The notes under the pieces: generated by a model
What the model was told of the DNA's origin: nothing
The model's input: the letters and a program-made list of their open reading frames with translations, nothing else
The model's database searches: none
Translations under genes and position numbers: made by a program
Shown: positions 1-11,487 of the stretch, piece after piece
Layout of the letters: every line of letters starts with the position of its first letter
Numbering within the stretch: the stretch's first letter is position 1
NCBI GenBank assembly: GCA_902702965.1
Contig: CACRXP010000430.1
Location: 53,581-117,580 of the forward strand
DNA length: 64,000 nucleotides
Direction of reading: 5' to 3'
From: Spirometra erinaceieuropaei
Taxonomy: Eukaryota > Platyhelminthes > Cestoda > Diphyllobothriidea > Diphyllobothriidae

Positions 1-1138
1 AAGTAGCGAATAATCGACAGATGTGATGAATGCGTGAGGTAATTATGTATTAATGGAATAGAAGTGTATGATCGTGTTTCTAAAGTCATGGCGCAGAGAA
101 GGAGCTGAGGGACCAGGATGTGGCGCAGAGGGACGTGTTCACAACGATGAACAAGAAAGATGCGCGTCAGATGGCTTTCACCCGAAATCGTCAGTATGGA
201 ACCATCAAAAGTGTATGCCAGAGCTTATTACTACATAGGCAGTCAGTGAACGAAAATAAAGGAATATGTTCGCGCATATGGTAACTGTGCTGATTAACCA
301 ATGAGTCCACTGCCTTACCGTTGAGTAAACGATCTGCTGTATCGGCGTCGAGATTTGGTGTTGGGCAGTAACATCGGACTGGCTGTCGTCTGTGTCAAAC
401 TACCGTAGCATTTCTATGGGCACCGACCTGGGCACCAGCCTGGTATGTTTATTAGAGAAAACAGAAGACTAGCGCAAAACGACACGCAATCAACGATGCA
501 GAAAAAAAATAATACCCGCGAGATATCGACGATGTGTTGTACTTCCGTCCTTCCATTCATGACAGACCTAGGCTTAGGTCCCAGAGGAGCTAATAAATGA
601 ACCAGCCCCATATCAGATTTCATCCAGTACGGTATGCTTATCGACATGCGAAGAAAAACGTTGGGGACTCATGACACAATGAACAAACTTTCTTTCTCGC
701 AGGAAGTCAAAGGTGTTGTTCCCACTTCCGCATCATTCTAGGGGTCCTACTTACAAGCATTGTGCTTGACGCAAGGCTTAAGGAATAGCTGTCTTGTCTC
801 GTACACGCAATGAGCAACAAAACGTAAAATTGAGCATCAGGTTGCACTTGTTATAAGTTGCGTGTGTCGGCTAGGTGAAAAGACGTTGGCCAGACACTAA
901 GACGTGGGGTTCCATTGTCTATCTATATTGGTGTTTTTTCAGTACCACAATTCAGATGAAGATTTGTAGAGGATAGAGCTTCAAGTTATATCTAAATGAC
1001 TGTATTTCATCCAGTGAGTAGTCTGGTGAAACGACGTCTACAATGGACACTTTTTAAGTAACATACGCCTCCAAGATATGTAACTTTTGATTTGTCTGGT
1101 CCTTATGCATGGATAACGGTGGTCTCATGTTGTTTCAG

Positions 1139-1450
1139 GCAATCAGTATGATGTGCATGTAGAAGCAGAAACAATCGGTCCGGATTCCATTCGCGTCACC
1201 TGGAAACCACCGAAAGACTTCACGATCCATGACATACGGGCTTACAGCCTTTACATATGGGAGTCCTCTGTTGTTCCCAAGGACCTTGAGAAATTAAACG
1301 CTGCGCACTATGCGGAACCGGACACCACAACCTACACATTCCAATCCTTGTCGCCGTCTACATCCTATACAGTTCTTGTAAAACTTGTCCCCACGAATAC
1401 CTCCAGGCTTTCGGAGTTTGGTTTAGCGTCGACTACGACATCGGCAACAG
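1139..1450 (+). CDS. Fibronectin type III module, exon type 1, unit A (internal exon)
   Basis: A 312-nt exon encoding about 104 residues of one FN3 domain. The acceptor is a TTTCAG ending at 1138 and the donor is GTTAGT at 1451. The reading frame (AAT CAG TAT GAT GTG at 1141) gives the FN3 hallmarks: a B-strand DSIRVTWKPP with the core tryptophan and a tyrosine-corner motif LSPSTSYTVLVKLVP. The exon starts and ends in phase 1, so it can be added or skipped without breaking the frame, as is classic for shuffled extracellular modules. FN3 domains usually mediate adhesion or receptor ectodomain contacts; the full protein cannot be named from here. It pairs with exon 2 at 15649, 14.2 kb downstream. 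Confidence 0.9.
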
Positions 1451-1582
1451 GTTAGTCCATATTTCATGAATACCTGACAGTTATCTTAATCTTTGCTACT
1501 GTCAAGAGTGATTTTTTTTCCTACATATGCATATTCCATTGACTAACTTATGATTTTGAAAATTATACGTAAGTAGGAAACT

Positions 1583-1819
1583 GTGGTCCGATTTGACGAG
1601 CGATTAAACATGATGAATGATATAATTTGCCAGATGACCATCTCTAGCCACTGGTTGCTCATTGCAGTCATTTCAACTACCACCAGTTATTTGAAAATTG
1701 TTGCCTTCGATTCTAATGCACATAGCAATTATGTAACAGCAACCTTGTTCACACCAAAGCGTTATTTCATGTTTTTTCAACATTTATGCCCGAATCAGCA
1801 AATTGGTAGGATAATTTGA
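1583..1819 (+). pseudogene. Possible relic of a third FN3 exon, unit A
   Basis: An open stretch just after FN3 exon 1 whose middle (about 1672-1765) reads TTTSYLKIVAFDSN followed by NYVTATLFTP. This is like strands F and G of an FN3 domain (tyrosine corner then terminal strand). A possible acceptor (TTGCAG) ends at 1669, but no strand A-C half and no good donor follow, so it looks like a half-lost exon. It is identical in B and one residue different in C. It could be chance similarity; intronic conservation alone is explained by the recent duplication. Confidence 0.4.
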
Positions 1820-2070
1820 AGTTGAATATATGAGGGCGTACCGTGGTTCATTATCGAAGACGGCTTGTTTGATTTGCTGACATACGCGACCAAGATTTAT
1901 CAAAATGTCAACTGTGCAGATACTTTAGTTAACTTGAAATCTAGTGGCTACCAAATATCCCACTTCATCCTGGTGTATAATTGTCTGTTCCTGACGTTTG
2001 TCACCCGTACGGAGTTTGTCTGCTTCTCGAAGCCATTAGATCTGCGTGATCCCATTCCTGATTTTATATA

Positions 2071-3065
2071 CAGTCCGTGACCTATCTCATGAAATGTTGA
2101 CTGAAATTCTAAAATGCGTTTTCGTTTAGGAAGGATTACTTGGTCGTGGCTGTGATATTGATTATCAAAAGGCATACTCTTATAACATTTTAGACTCGGC
2201 AGGATGTCGGCTTTTAAATGCACTTCTTTTCAACCTCCTGCAGAAAGCGTGCTCGGTAAAAAATGACTACTTAATTAGCATGCATTTTTCCCATTGATTG
2301 TCGATGGTCTTGGAAATTCAAATATATTTTATAGAAACCACAAACAAAAATATGCTTTCTTTTAGTCAATCAATAGAGAATCACGTCGTCTTTATATTTT
2401 ATACTTAAGGAAGGAGTATTATTAGATTTTAAAAAAGTTTTCTAATTGCCGAAAGATTTGGAGCCTTATCATTCATTGGATTAGCGCTTAGTAATTACAC
2501 TCTACAAGGTGCATGCGTTCCGCGTAAAGAAAATCACATATTTTTCTATGCCATAAAGGAGATATCATAAAGGGTCCATAAAATTTTGCAATGGATGCGG
2601 ACCATGTTGTACATTTCATGAGGAGCAGTGGTAAACGGCCAGGTACGATGCTATGTGAATGGATATATCGCGGTCTTAAAAAGTCGCATAATTAGCAACT
2701 TTTTTAAAACCTAATTATACTCCTTCCTTAAGTATAAAATATAAAGAAGACCTGATTCTCTATTGATTGACTAAAAGAAAGCATATTTTTGTTTGTGGTT
2801 TCTATAAAATATATTTGAATTTCCAAGACCACCGACAATCAATGGGAAAAATGCATGCTATTTGAGTAGACATTTTTTACCGAGCACGCTTTCTACAGGA
2901 GGTTGAAAAGAAGTGCATTTAAAAGCGGAAATCCTGCCGAGTCTAAAATGTTATAAGAGTATGCCTTTTGATAATAAGTATCACAACAGCGACCAAGTAA
3001 TCCTTCCTAATCGAAAACGCATTTTAGAATTGCAGCCAACATTTCATGAGATAGGTCACGCACTG
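2071..3065. mobile_element. Foldback MITE (long terminal inverted repeats), unit A
   Basis: A 995-bp near-palindrome. The left arm (about 2071-2460) and right arm (about 2690-3065) are reverse complements with scattered mismatches, around a unique loop of roughly 230 bp. It is flanked by TA on each side and its termini are CAGT...ACTG (the left end carries one substitution here). TA target duplications and CAGT ends are typical of Tc1/mariner-type non-autonomous elements, though arms this long are unusual. No transposase is encoded; short open frames in the arms are by-products. It sits at the same intronic place in all three units, so it predates the duplication. Confidence 0.82.
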
Positions 3066-3168
3066 TATGTATGTATGAATAACGGAATTAGTATGCTATC
3101 CGGGATGATAGAGTATAGTCAGAAAACTCTTCGGAAAGTCAAAATATACTCGTGAACTCTCAAGTCGG

Positions 3169-3516
3169 TTACACCCACCCGTCGTCAAATAAATGAATGT
3201 TGTATGTAGGGTTATTCGCTCTAGAGGGTAGGATGTCATCGAGGTTACACCGACAGAGCATACTTCCATGTTGGTGTGCAAATAACATGTTTTGAAAGGC
3301 GTTGGAATTTAGGGGGTTTGAGGGTTTCAGTTGTGGTTCATTCTGTCGGGGATGTGCGAAATATCCTACATGGCCGAACATAGACCACCATCTCTTGTCT
3401 TGTTTTGGGCGCACGTCAATGAGCCGTGAGCGCAAACCTTCGTAATGAGCGTCCAGGTCGACTTGGCAGTTAATGCTGTTGTTGCTGGAGTGATAAGGCT
3501 GGAGAGAACCTCTCAC
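3169..3516 (-). pseudogene. PLE 3' coding tail, antisense fragment, unit A
   Basis: Minus-strand open frame containing QVDLDAHYEGLRSRL, nearly the same as HVDLDARYEGLRSRL in the sense PLE fragment at 4.36 kb. In PLEs of this family the motif lies just after the GIY-YIG endonuclease. The fragment lacks reverse transcriptase and endonuclease and lies head to head with the next fragment. Function is lost. Confidence 0.6.
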
Positions 3517-3839
3517 GCCTGCTTGGTTTTGACACTGGCGATCACTCCAGTCCCATCCCAGTAAAAACAGCGATCACACTCAAGGGCGTACGCAAACGAG
3601 AAACAAGGGCTCCTGTCGACGGATGACCAAATTATGTTCGTTAATGCGGGTCCCAAGGAGTCGGCGGGCATGCCAAAAATGTATATGAATCTGTGAATGT
3701 ATGTTTCCGAGCCCATACAATAAATCTTATTTAGATTTGGTCCTTAATTTTGGAAGCGCCCACACCGCCGTTCACAAAATAACTGCGTCCGACCTCCTTT
3801 CTACCATGTCCAACCGCTACTGCGTCGACGAATATCTCC

Positions 3840-4650
3840 TGATGTAAAAACTAGCTTGCCTATATCGCTTGTTTCGATCTAACGGATATCCCATCAGTTT
3901 TGTGAAGAACCGCCTCAGGCGTCTGATACAATCCCCGAGGCCCCACCTCAAATGGAGAAGTCGTGACGCACAAATTCTTCTCCCTGTCTTATATGCAGGG
4001 GGCCCCAGTAGTTGTCCACCGGCAGCTTAGTTGGTTCTGTATCCGTATTGCTCATAACCCAGCATCATCAACGCGCGCAGTACTCTCTCGAGAAAATGAC
4101 CCTATCCTCAAAACGCAACAGACAAATACGACCTATCGCGCCCCCTGCGCTAATTGATCCTGCATGTATTTTGGTCACACAGGTCAACGCCTGAGATCTC
4201 CTAGTAATGAACACAAACTAGTTGTCTATCGACGTGACCCTCTGTATCTCGTATTTGCACACACACACTCCACTGTGACCACTGAATTAACTGAGGTCAT
4301 CGCCACGGCCAATGCAAAACGGACGAGGGATGTCCTAGTGGCATGGTACTCCAACGTCCACGTTGACCTGGACGCCCGTTACGAGGGCCTACGATCACGC
4401 CTCACCAAGCCGCGCGCCATGCCGCATCAGCGGCTGCTAATCCAGCCACATGCACTCCCACTAAGCTACTATTCTCCCCCTCCAGCACGGGGAGCCGTTG
4501 CTGTTCTCCCATCCACTCTTCCCGGACCAGAACCCACCGTGACCCTGGGTTCATATCACCCCTCTCATACTCAAATTTTCCGCCTGTCAATGCTTGTTCA
4601 GTCGTGCCAACTCGTCTACTGTGACTCTCTTCATTTCGCCTGACGACGGG
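3840..4650 (+). pseudogene. PLE fragment: post-RT linker plus GIY-YIG endonuclease, unit A
   Basis: Plus-strand remnant. It begins with a segment reading NGYPISFVKNRLRR (3892 onward), the region after the RT thumb in PLEs. It passes through a frameshifted linker, then enters a GIY-YIG-type nuclease (CANxSCMYFGHTGQRL, about 4134-4190) followed by EVIATANAKRTRDVLVAWYSN and VDLDARYEGLRSRL (to about 4400). A proline-rich tail ends at the TGA near 4643. At least one frameshift and a stop break it. From 3471 to 5371 the sequence matches unit B with no difference I can see. Confidence 0.68.
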
Positions 4651-5371
4651 TTGGTGTCACCAAATCGAAAATTCACGAGAAGAACCTGATTTTTGCGAAG
4701 AACCTCATGCCATCTTCATGCACACATATGCATAGTTTGCCTGATCCATCACACTGGACAGCACAGATACTAACTTTAAGCCCAGACACGTGATCTGCTG
4801 ACATACTGCCACTGCATTTCGTGGCTGTGAGGCGTTTGACTCCTCAGTGCGTCCCCCAGCCTTCCCCTCCTATTTTCTGGTGGTTACGCCAAACCGTACA
4901 CAGAAAGCTGTCGCGTAGTGACTTAATTCGATGATAACTACGACGCCAATGGAGACGGAAATGGCCACTTCTGATTTATTAGGCGTGGTCAGCCAGCCAG
5001 TTCTCCGTAACGACATGTGCCAATGAATTGAGATTCGAGGACTGAATATGTCGTCAGTGAGTGCGGTACAGATTCGTTGTCCTATCAGTTGCGACCGGGA
5101 ATACTCACTACGATAAATGGACGCATAATGATCAGGCCATGGAACATTGTCATTCAGTGTATACGGATATAGGCGAAAAGTGTGTTATTGACTGTTACGA
5201 GCAACGTAGTATTTAAAATGATCTCTGTAGAGGCTGGTTTAGTCATCCGTCTTTTCACATTCGCATCTGATTGTACCATCGGTGATAGGCAAAAGGCGAA
5301 ATACACGATTAGAGACACTTTTCGGCACAAAGTATACAACGGCCTGAGTCAAGTGTGGATCCAACAGGAGT

Positions 5372-5494
5372 NNNNNNNNNNNNNNNNNNNNNNNNNNNNN
5401 NNNNNNNNNNNNNNNNNNNNNNNNNNNNNNNNNNNNNNNNNNNNNNNNNNNNNNNNNNNNNNNNNNNNNNNNNNNNNNNNNNNNNNNNNNNNNN
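5372..5494. other. Assembly gap (123 N), unit A
   Basis: Run of N. In unit C the same flanks (about 37505 and 38604) are separated by about 1.1 kb of real sequence, so the gap is under-sized by roughly 1 kb. Open frames spanning the N are artefacts. Confidence 0.97.
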
Positions 5495-5879
5495 CGCCTT
5501 TGCGCGTGCCCAGCTTACTTGAAATACGGGTCGAAGAAAAAATTATATCTCCGAAAAAGTCACTACGTTGGTGTCCTTTCACGAGTAATTAGTAAGGCCG
5601 TCGATTCTCGTTCGATCCTATCTATGGCTACACGACCCGTAATAATGCGATTAGCCCATGTAAATATTACATTGGTTTTGTTCCCGTGTGCGAGGAGACG
5701 GCGAAGTATTTGGTTAAATACTCAGGGATAGTTCTGGAGATTTTCGAATCCTTTAAAATTGTTTATGTTAAAAATCAGAACATCTTCAGTTATCGTGGTG
5801 TCATTATATCACCTGGATTTTTCCAAGCATATTCTACCGCATGCATGAATTTAGAGCAATAACACTTCCGGCCCGTGAG

Positions 5880-6660
5880 CTTGTTTTTTGACTCTATGAA
5901 GGTCACTTTTTCCGGTGAAATTTTATTTGAATTGTAAAAACGACTTCGTGTGGTGTACACTTTCTTCCTTCCAGTCTACATTTTTTTGTATTCTCTGCCC
6001 CCGCAAAGCTGCCGTGCACATGTATTGCGTGGACTTGAATCTAAGTTTTTTTTCCGAAATATTCCATCGGCTGAATTGAAATAACAGTTGCGCCACGCAC
6101 TGGGTTCGTCGTGTAAACCTTCTGGGATTTAAATGGGGAAAGATATACTGTAGGTTTTGACTGTGCTCCTTAGTATGGAAACCGTGGTATTCCTTTTCAT
6201 ACAGGACAGCATTTGCGTCTAAATTTGATACATGTAAATCATAGGCCCAAACAAGAACAGAACGGCTTGAGCTTACAATAAAGCAATGCCACTTCCAGCC
6301 TGTGGGACTGGTTTTGAGTTTGTGAAAGCCACTTATTCCGGTGAAATTTCGTTTGAATTGAAAAAAACGACCTCGTGTGTTGTACATTTTCTTCCTTTCA
6401 GTCTACATTTTTTTACATTATCTGCCCTCGCAAAGCTGCCGTGCACATGTTTTGCGCGGATTTGAAGCTAGGTGTTTTTCTGGAATATTCCAACAACTGG
6501 ATAGAAATAATATTTCCCACTCGCACTTGGTTCATCTTATGATCTTTCCGTGATTTAAATATGGTAGGCCATACTGCAGGTTCTGACGATGTTCCCCAGT
6601 ATGGATTCCGTGACATTTGTTTCCCGCACAAGACGCCATTTTCTTCTAGACGTAGTGCAG
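5880..6660 (+). repeat. Local tandem repeat, two copies, unit A
   Basis: Two imperfect direct copies of about 420 bp (from about 5890 and about 6310). Each opens with GTGAAGGTCACTTTTTCCGG-like sequence, then a TTTGAATTG block, a CTTCCTTCCAGTCTACATTT block and CAAAGCTGCCGTGCACATG. The unit is related to the end of the 37.3-41.8 kb repeat. No coding content is recognised. Confidence 0.7.
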
Positions 6661-6861
6661 ACCAATCACAGGCCCGGACAAGATTAGAACGTCGTGAACA
6701 CTTTTACATCCCTTATGGATTGCAAACACTGATTTCAAAGACTGAAGCGTCCTTTGTGTGGAGAATTAGGCAAAACGACGATAGATGACCGACCATGAAA
6801 TAATATTACCAAGTTACCACACAACACATGATTGTCTCATTTCTTAAATCCGACGATTCAG

Positions 6862-8121
6862 GCATCCTTTCCAAAATTAAACATGCTTATTAACCTTTAT
6901 TCAGACTGTTAAGACGCGCCAATTTACTTATCAAAGGCTGAACTGAGGGCACGCGCATATAATGCATGTACATTAGATGTGCTAACTCATGAAATGTCAA
7001 CCAAAATTTCGAAATGCGTTCTCGTTTCGAAAAGATAAATTAAGTAGTGCTGTAAAACTAACCATGGTGCAGCATAAATCTATAATGATCCAGTTACCTC
7101 AGGGTGTCGGCTTTAAAAAGAACTTATTTCCGACTGCACGGAAGAACCATACTCCTTAAAATAATGACTACTTTTGTAGCATGCAATTTTCTCATTGATT
7201 TTCGATGCCTTTGAAAATGCAATTATATTTCATGGGAAACGTGCATAAAAATATTCAGCCTTTTACCTATTCGGTAGAAAATCACGTCTTCTCCCAATTT
7301 TATTTTCCAAAGAAGGGTGTAATTCGATTTCAAAAAAGTTTCTGATTGTGAGGATTTTTAACACCGTTAAATTTCCGTTCATGAAACGTCATGTATCTGC
7401 ATTTACGAATGTGGCTTGTAAAGGTAACATTATTGCTCATATCCATTGCTCAATTTTATGGACCTCATATGGTCTCCTCTTAACACCGTAGAGAAATGCA
7501 TGGTTTTCCATGCACGGAATGTATACAGCTTGTAGTTTTGAAACCATGAATGCATGTGTAACAGCAGGTCTGGTTCAAAATTATTCGAGAATTTGAAAAG
7601 TTTTTTGAAACCGAATTATTCTATTCTTTTGAGTATGAAGTTGGAAGAACACGTGATTTTCTACCGAATGAGTAAAAGAATGAATACCTTTATGCATGTT
7701 TTCCATGAAATATAATTGAATTTTCAAGGGCATCGAAAATCAATGAGAAAATTGCATGCTACGTAAGTAGTCATTGTTTGCAGAGTATTGATATTGCATG
7801 CAGCCGAAAATAAGTTCTTTCGAAACCTGACACCCTGAGGCAACTGGATCATTGTAGATTTATGTTGCATCATGATTAATTTTACAACACTACTTAATTT
7901 GTTTTTTCGAAACGAGAACGCATTTTGAAATTTTGGTTGACATTTCATGAGTTAGCACATCTAATGTACATGCATTATATGCGAGTGCCCTCAGTTCAGC
8001 CTTTGATAAGTAAATTGGCGCGTCTTAACAGTCTGAATAAAGGTTAATAAGCATGTTTAATTTTGGAAAGGATGCATTTTGAAATTTTGGTTGACATTTC
8101 ATGAGTTAGCACATCTATTGT
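6862..8121. mobile_element. Large foldback insertion with duplicated flank, unit A only
   Basis: A palindrome centred near 7468. A second foldback element (TA at 6969-6970, left arm from 6971, loop about 7345-7590, right arm ending at 7966 then TA) is followed by an inverted copy of its own left flank (7969-8074, the reverse complement of about 6863-6968). A second copy of the last 46 bp of the right arm (8075-8120) and TA come next. Unit B has the uninterrupted target near 23540. The element is a relative of the 2071 family (CTCATGAAATGTCAACC in the arms) with different extreme termini. Confidence 0.75.
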
Positions 8122-8439
8122 AAAATATTTGGACGAAGTCTTGACATATGCGAGAATCCGGTAAACATGAGAGTGAATTTCAATGCCTTACCTCTCGCCC
8201 TCCATGTTTCTACAAGTCTTGTGATCTAGGACAAAATGCAGGCAATACGACTGGAGGTATATTGGACCGCAAACATTAGCAAGGCTAAGCAGCGCCTCAC
8301 ACCAGTAATGCTCGACACGAATTTTAACTGCATCAGCATCAGACATCAGCGAAGAGGCCCTGCATCACACGCAAGAAGCGCATAATTAAAACCACATTGT
8401 GGAGGAGTCACCAGATCTGACTACGTTTGATGACGACGA

Positions 8440-9720
8440 GAACATCATCCACGTCCAACGACGTCGAAATTCTGGGCACGGTTTGGGGATGCGGCCTTTG
8501 TAGTCAATATACCTGTACAGATGCCGTCACTCAATAGTCATTCAACGCCGTCTTCCTGAAAATATACTTTTTGACTGAGAAGGAAGGAAAAAGTTAGTTG
8601 ACTCTTCTTGATGTGTATGTCTTCCGTAACTATTCTGAGAGTTTAAAAACTACTGTATTCGGGAAAGAGTGGGGGCAATGCAATAAATTGGCTTTAACAA
8701 CTACCCGACCAGCCGCATTCGCAGTTCCGTAATTGTAATTAATCCGTCAACTGACACGTCAAGCAGTGATCTCAAAGACAGCCTTTCCGAATTGCAGTAT
8801 TCTCTTTAGATGTTGAGAGCATATTGTTACCCTGCAATTTCATCGACTTGTGCGTGCAAAAACGGGGCTTGAAACCGAGACACACATGACCCATATTTTG
8901 GCAAACAATTCAAAACCTGAAGAACTACTCGGAAGCCGACAGACGTCATATCACACCAATTTGAGTTAAGGTTGAACACAAACCAGAAGCAACTACCGAG
9001 CGCCAAGTATCGAGACTGAAAAACCCACTGCCATGGAGCAATCGTCCGGAGTTGTTTGCCGGTTTTGGTGCAGTTTCAGATAAGGCGACTACGTCAGATA
9101 AACTGGCAAATATTCCGCAGAAAATGCCCGAACATGTAATGTCTGTGGAAAAGGACGTCAGCTTTGTGGTTGTGGCTCGTTCGAAAGTAGTCGAGCACAA
9201 CTCAATTTTCAGGAGACCGAAATTTTCGCCAAAGCTGACGGCTGTGAGCGATTTAAGCCGCTTGAATCATTGGTCTTCAATTCGCATTTCATTAAAGAGC
9301 GTCATGATCTGGCATTTCCATATGCTGTAATGAGGCATTGTCTGGACAGATTAGTCAGTCACGCGAGATGAGGACTGGCGAAACGTGACCTCATTGAAAC
9401 TATCCGCGGGTAACTATTACGCAGTATGCAACATTTCTTACGCATTTGCAGTAATAAATAGGCCGCATACGGACAAGAAACTAACTGTCGCACGAAATAC
9501 GATCCCACCGAGGATGAAAGGCGGATCTACTAATAGTAGTAGCCATGTCGGCGCAAAGTAACTGCGTTCTATATATACCACGTTTTTAGCGTCATTTACC
9601 CTTATCTGCGACTGTTCCAGGTGATGAATTCGAGCGAGAGTCCGAGGTGACAGGTGAATAAATGCGTTGTTCCAGCGGTTACATATAATTTTCCTGAACA
9701 TGCAAAACAACACACGCAGA
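8440..9720 (+). pseudogene. Decayed PLE (RT to GIY-YIG to 3' tail), unit A
   Basis: Base-level similarity to the PLE at 30407-31779, in the same order. The RT motif-C region (AAATTCTGGGCACGG, about 8467) matches 30510. The GIY-YIG start (ACTGCCATGGAGCAA, about 9031) matches 31077. The 3' tail GAGCGAGAGTCCGAGGTGAC (about 9630) matches 31680. Frames are destroyed throughout, and the catalytic YVDD is not preserved. In B the part matching about 8350-8715 is deleted. Confidence 0.7.
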
Positions 9721-10244
9721 CTCTGTATACAAATGGAAACTCATGACAACGTAACGAAAACAAGCTCTTACGAGAACCCTTCAGAGGGTTGAAGAGTTCG
9801 TTCAGCGGGCTCCCACTAAATAAGTTCTCTATGAAATATTGGATTATTAACTAACAACCTTCAAGCACCCTTTGACTAGTCGTATGATTGTACTTTTAAA
9901 TAATGCTTGACAACTGATAATAAGAATCGAAGCCTGTCATAATGACAGCTGCCTCTCGATGGTAGTTTCTGCCTCCCCCATGATTTTTCCTCAGCACTCC
10001 TGCACTGTTATAATAATAGACAGTTTCCTAGCTCATCTGTGTCCGGCAAATTTTTCAGGGTTGCAGAGCAGTGTTTGGCACGAAAACATATTCGAATGGC
10101 AATGTTCCTATCTGAAAACTGTATTCACTGTAGGAGGGCAATATTTCTTTGTTCCTTAAAGGACAGTGGCTGCCACCGCCTGAAGAAATTCTTATTTTCT
10201 AAACTTGGGCCCAGGAACTTCAGCTGCCTAAACGCCAGGCAAAC

Positions 10245-10245
<1 letters not shown>

Positions 10246-10287
<42 letters not shown>

Positions 10288-10465
10288 CAGACAGGCATTA
10301 CCGACAAAGACAAGGAAGACTTGAATGGCCATTTCTGGATTAGTAACCGTCGTCGGCCAGTCATACCCAACCCCGAATTGTGGAACACCCGAGGCCCGAA
10401 ATGGCGACCTGTTAGCTAGAAGTCCACGCCTCTAAACACTGGGCCACGAGCTGGTTGCACAGTCC
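10246..10465 (-). mobile_element. tRNA-derived SINE with AT-repeat tail, unit A
   Basis: Read on the minus strand, the head is GCTCGTGGCCCAGTG, an A-box-like tRNA 5' end. It is followed by a degraded B box (GGTCGCCATTTCGGGCC) and a body containing GCCATTTCTGG / CAAGGAAGACT, and ends in an (AT)n tract at 10246-10284. Pol III A and B boxes plus a simple-repeat tail are the signs of a tRNA-derived SINE. An intact family member is at 25370. Confidence 0.66.
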
Positions 10466-10635
10466 GTTTTTGATCGTGAATACACAATGGTTGGGGGCGC
10501 TCACCGATCGTCCTTACGGAAGGACGCTCTCACACAAGAAAAAGGGAGGACTGGTCTGACGTATGCAAGCGGGATGGTTTGCGAATGCCAGTCTCATGTT
10601 CACCGATGGCCTCTGTACTCAGGGTCGAAGATATA

Positions 10636-11060
10636 CAGTAGGTGAGCCAACTCATGAAATGCCAAACAAAATTCAGAAATTTGTATCCGTTTCAAAAAGA
10701 TTTGTAAAATAGGGCTTTGAAATTAATCGTCATGCAACACAACCCTAAAACAATTCGGTCACCACAGGATGCCGGCTGTCGAAACAACTTCTGTCCGGCT
10801 GCATCCGAAAACTATACTCTGTAAAAATGACGACTTATTAGCATGCGTTTTCCTCATTGATCTTCCATGCCACTAAAAATTTCAATAAATTGCATGGAAA
10901 ACATAAAAATATGCTTTCGTTTAATCATTCGATAGAAAACAACGTCTTTATTCAATCCCACACGCAAAAACAGCAATATTGCGAATTCAGAAATTTTCCG
11001 ATCCCCGAATAATTTTGAACGAGACCTGCCGTTGCACCATCAGTATGCTGACATTTGCAA
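10636..11060. mobile_element. Truncated foldback element (one arm plus loop), unit A
   Basis: Starts TA-CAGTAGGTGAGCC and continues with CAACTCATGAAATGCC as in the other foldbacks. It runs through one arm to about 10985, then a loop segment (CCGAATAATTTTGAACGAGA) that matches, inverted, the loop of the 6971 element near 7570-7590. The opposite arm is missing. It is followed directly by Helitron remains. Confidence 0.62.
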
Positions 11061-11487
11061 TTGAGATTTGGTGTCATTGTAAGCGGAAACCTAGATTTAA
11101 ATCAGAACATGCCAGTAACGCCTGTATAATAACACTAGCCGGAACCGCCACGCGTTGCTGTGGCTCAGGCGAATTCAAAATCTCTGTTGGATAATTTACC
11201 TGCCTCGTCTGCTTCCACAGCTGTGTCGACGGACGTACTTTCTGTCTCGCTTTAAATTTTAGACTGAATAGTATGGTTAAGTTGGTAAACGTGTTTATTT
11301 TAGCCGCATGAATAGCTCGGTTGCTCAATCAGTCGTGATTGTGGAAAGTGGTCTGAATAGTGGGAGACACCTTTTCAACCAATTCCTCTTTTGTAGACAC
11401 TAAATTGCCGAGGCTAAGCCGTAGGGAAATCCTTCTTATAATCGGATCAGCCGGCACCGTTGCATTCCCAATTGTCAACAATTACCT

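Noticed and set aside
1948..2223. Conserved peptide MHLKADILPSLKCYKSMPF on the minus strand and a near copy on the plus strand at 2913
   Set aside because: Both come from the two arms of one inverted repeat; conservation reflects the foldback, not a protein.
5182..5592. Open frames crossing the N runs (also 21630-22288)
   Set aside because: N positions cannot be read; the frames have no start, motif or splice support.
10246..10284. Open frames rich in Ile-Tyr repeats at 10.2, 14.9 and 25.6 kb
   Set aside because: They are translations of (AT)n microsatellites attached to SINE and PLE copies.
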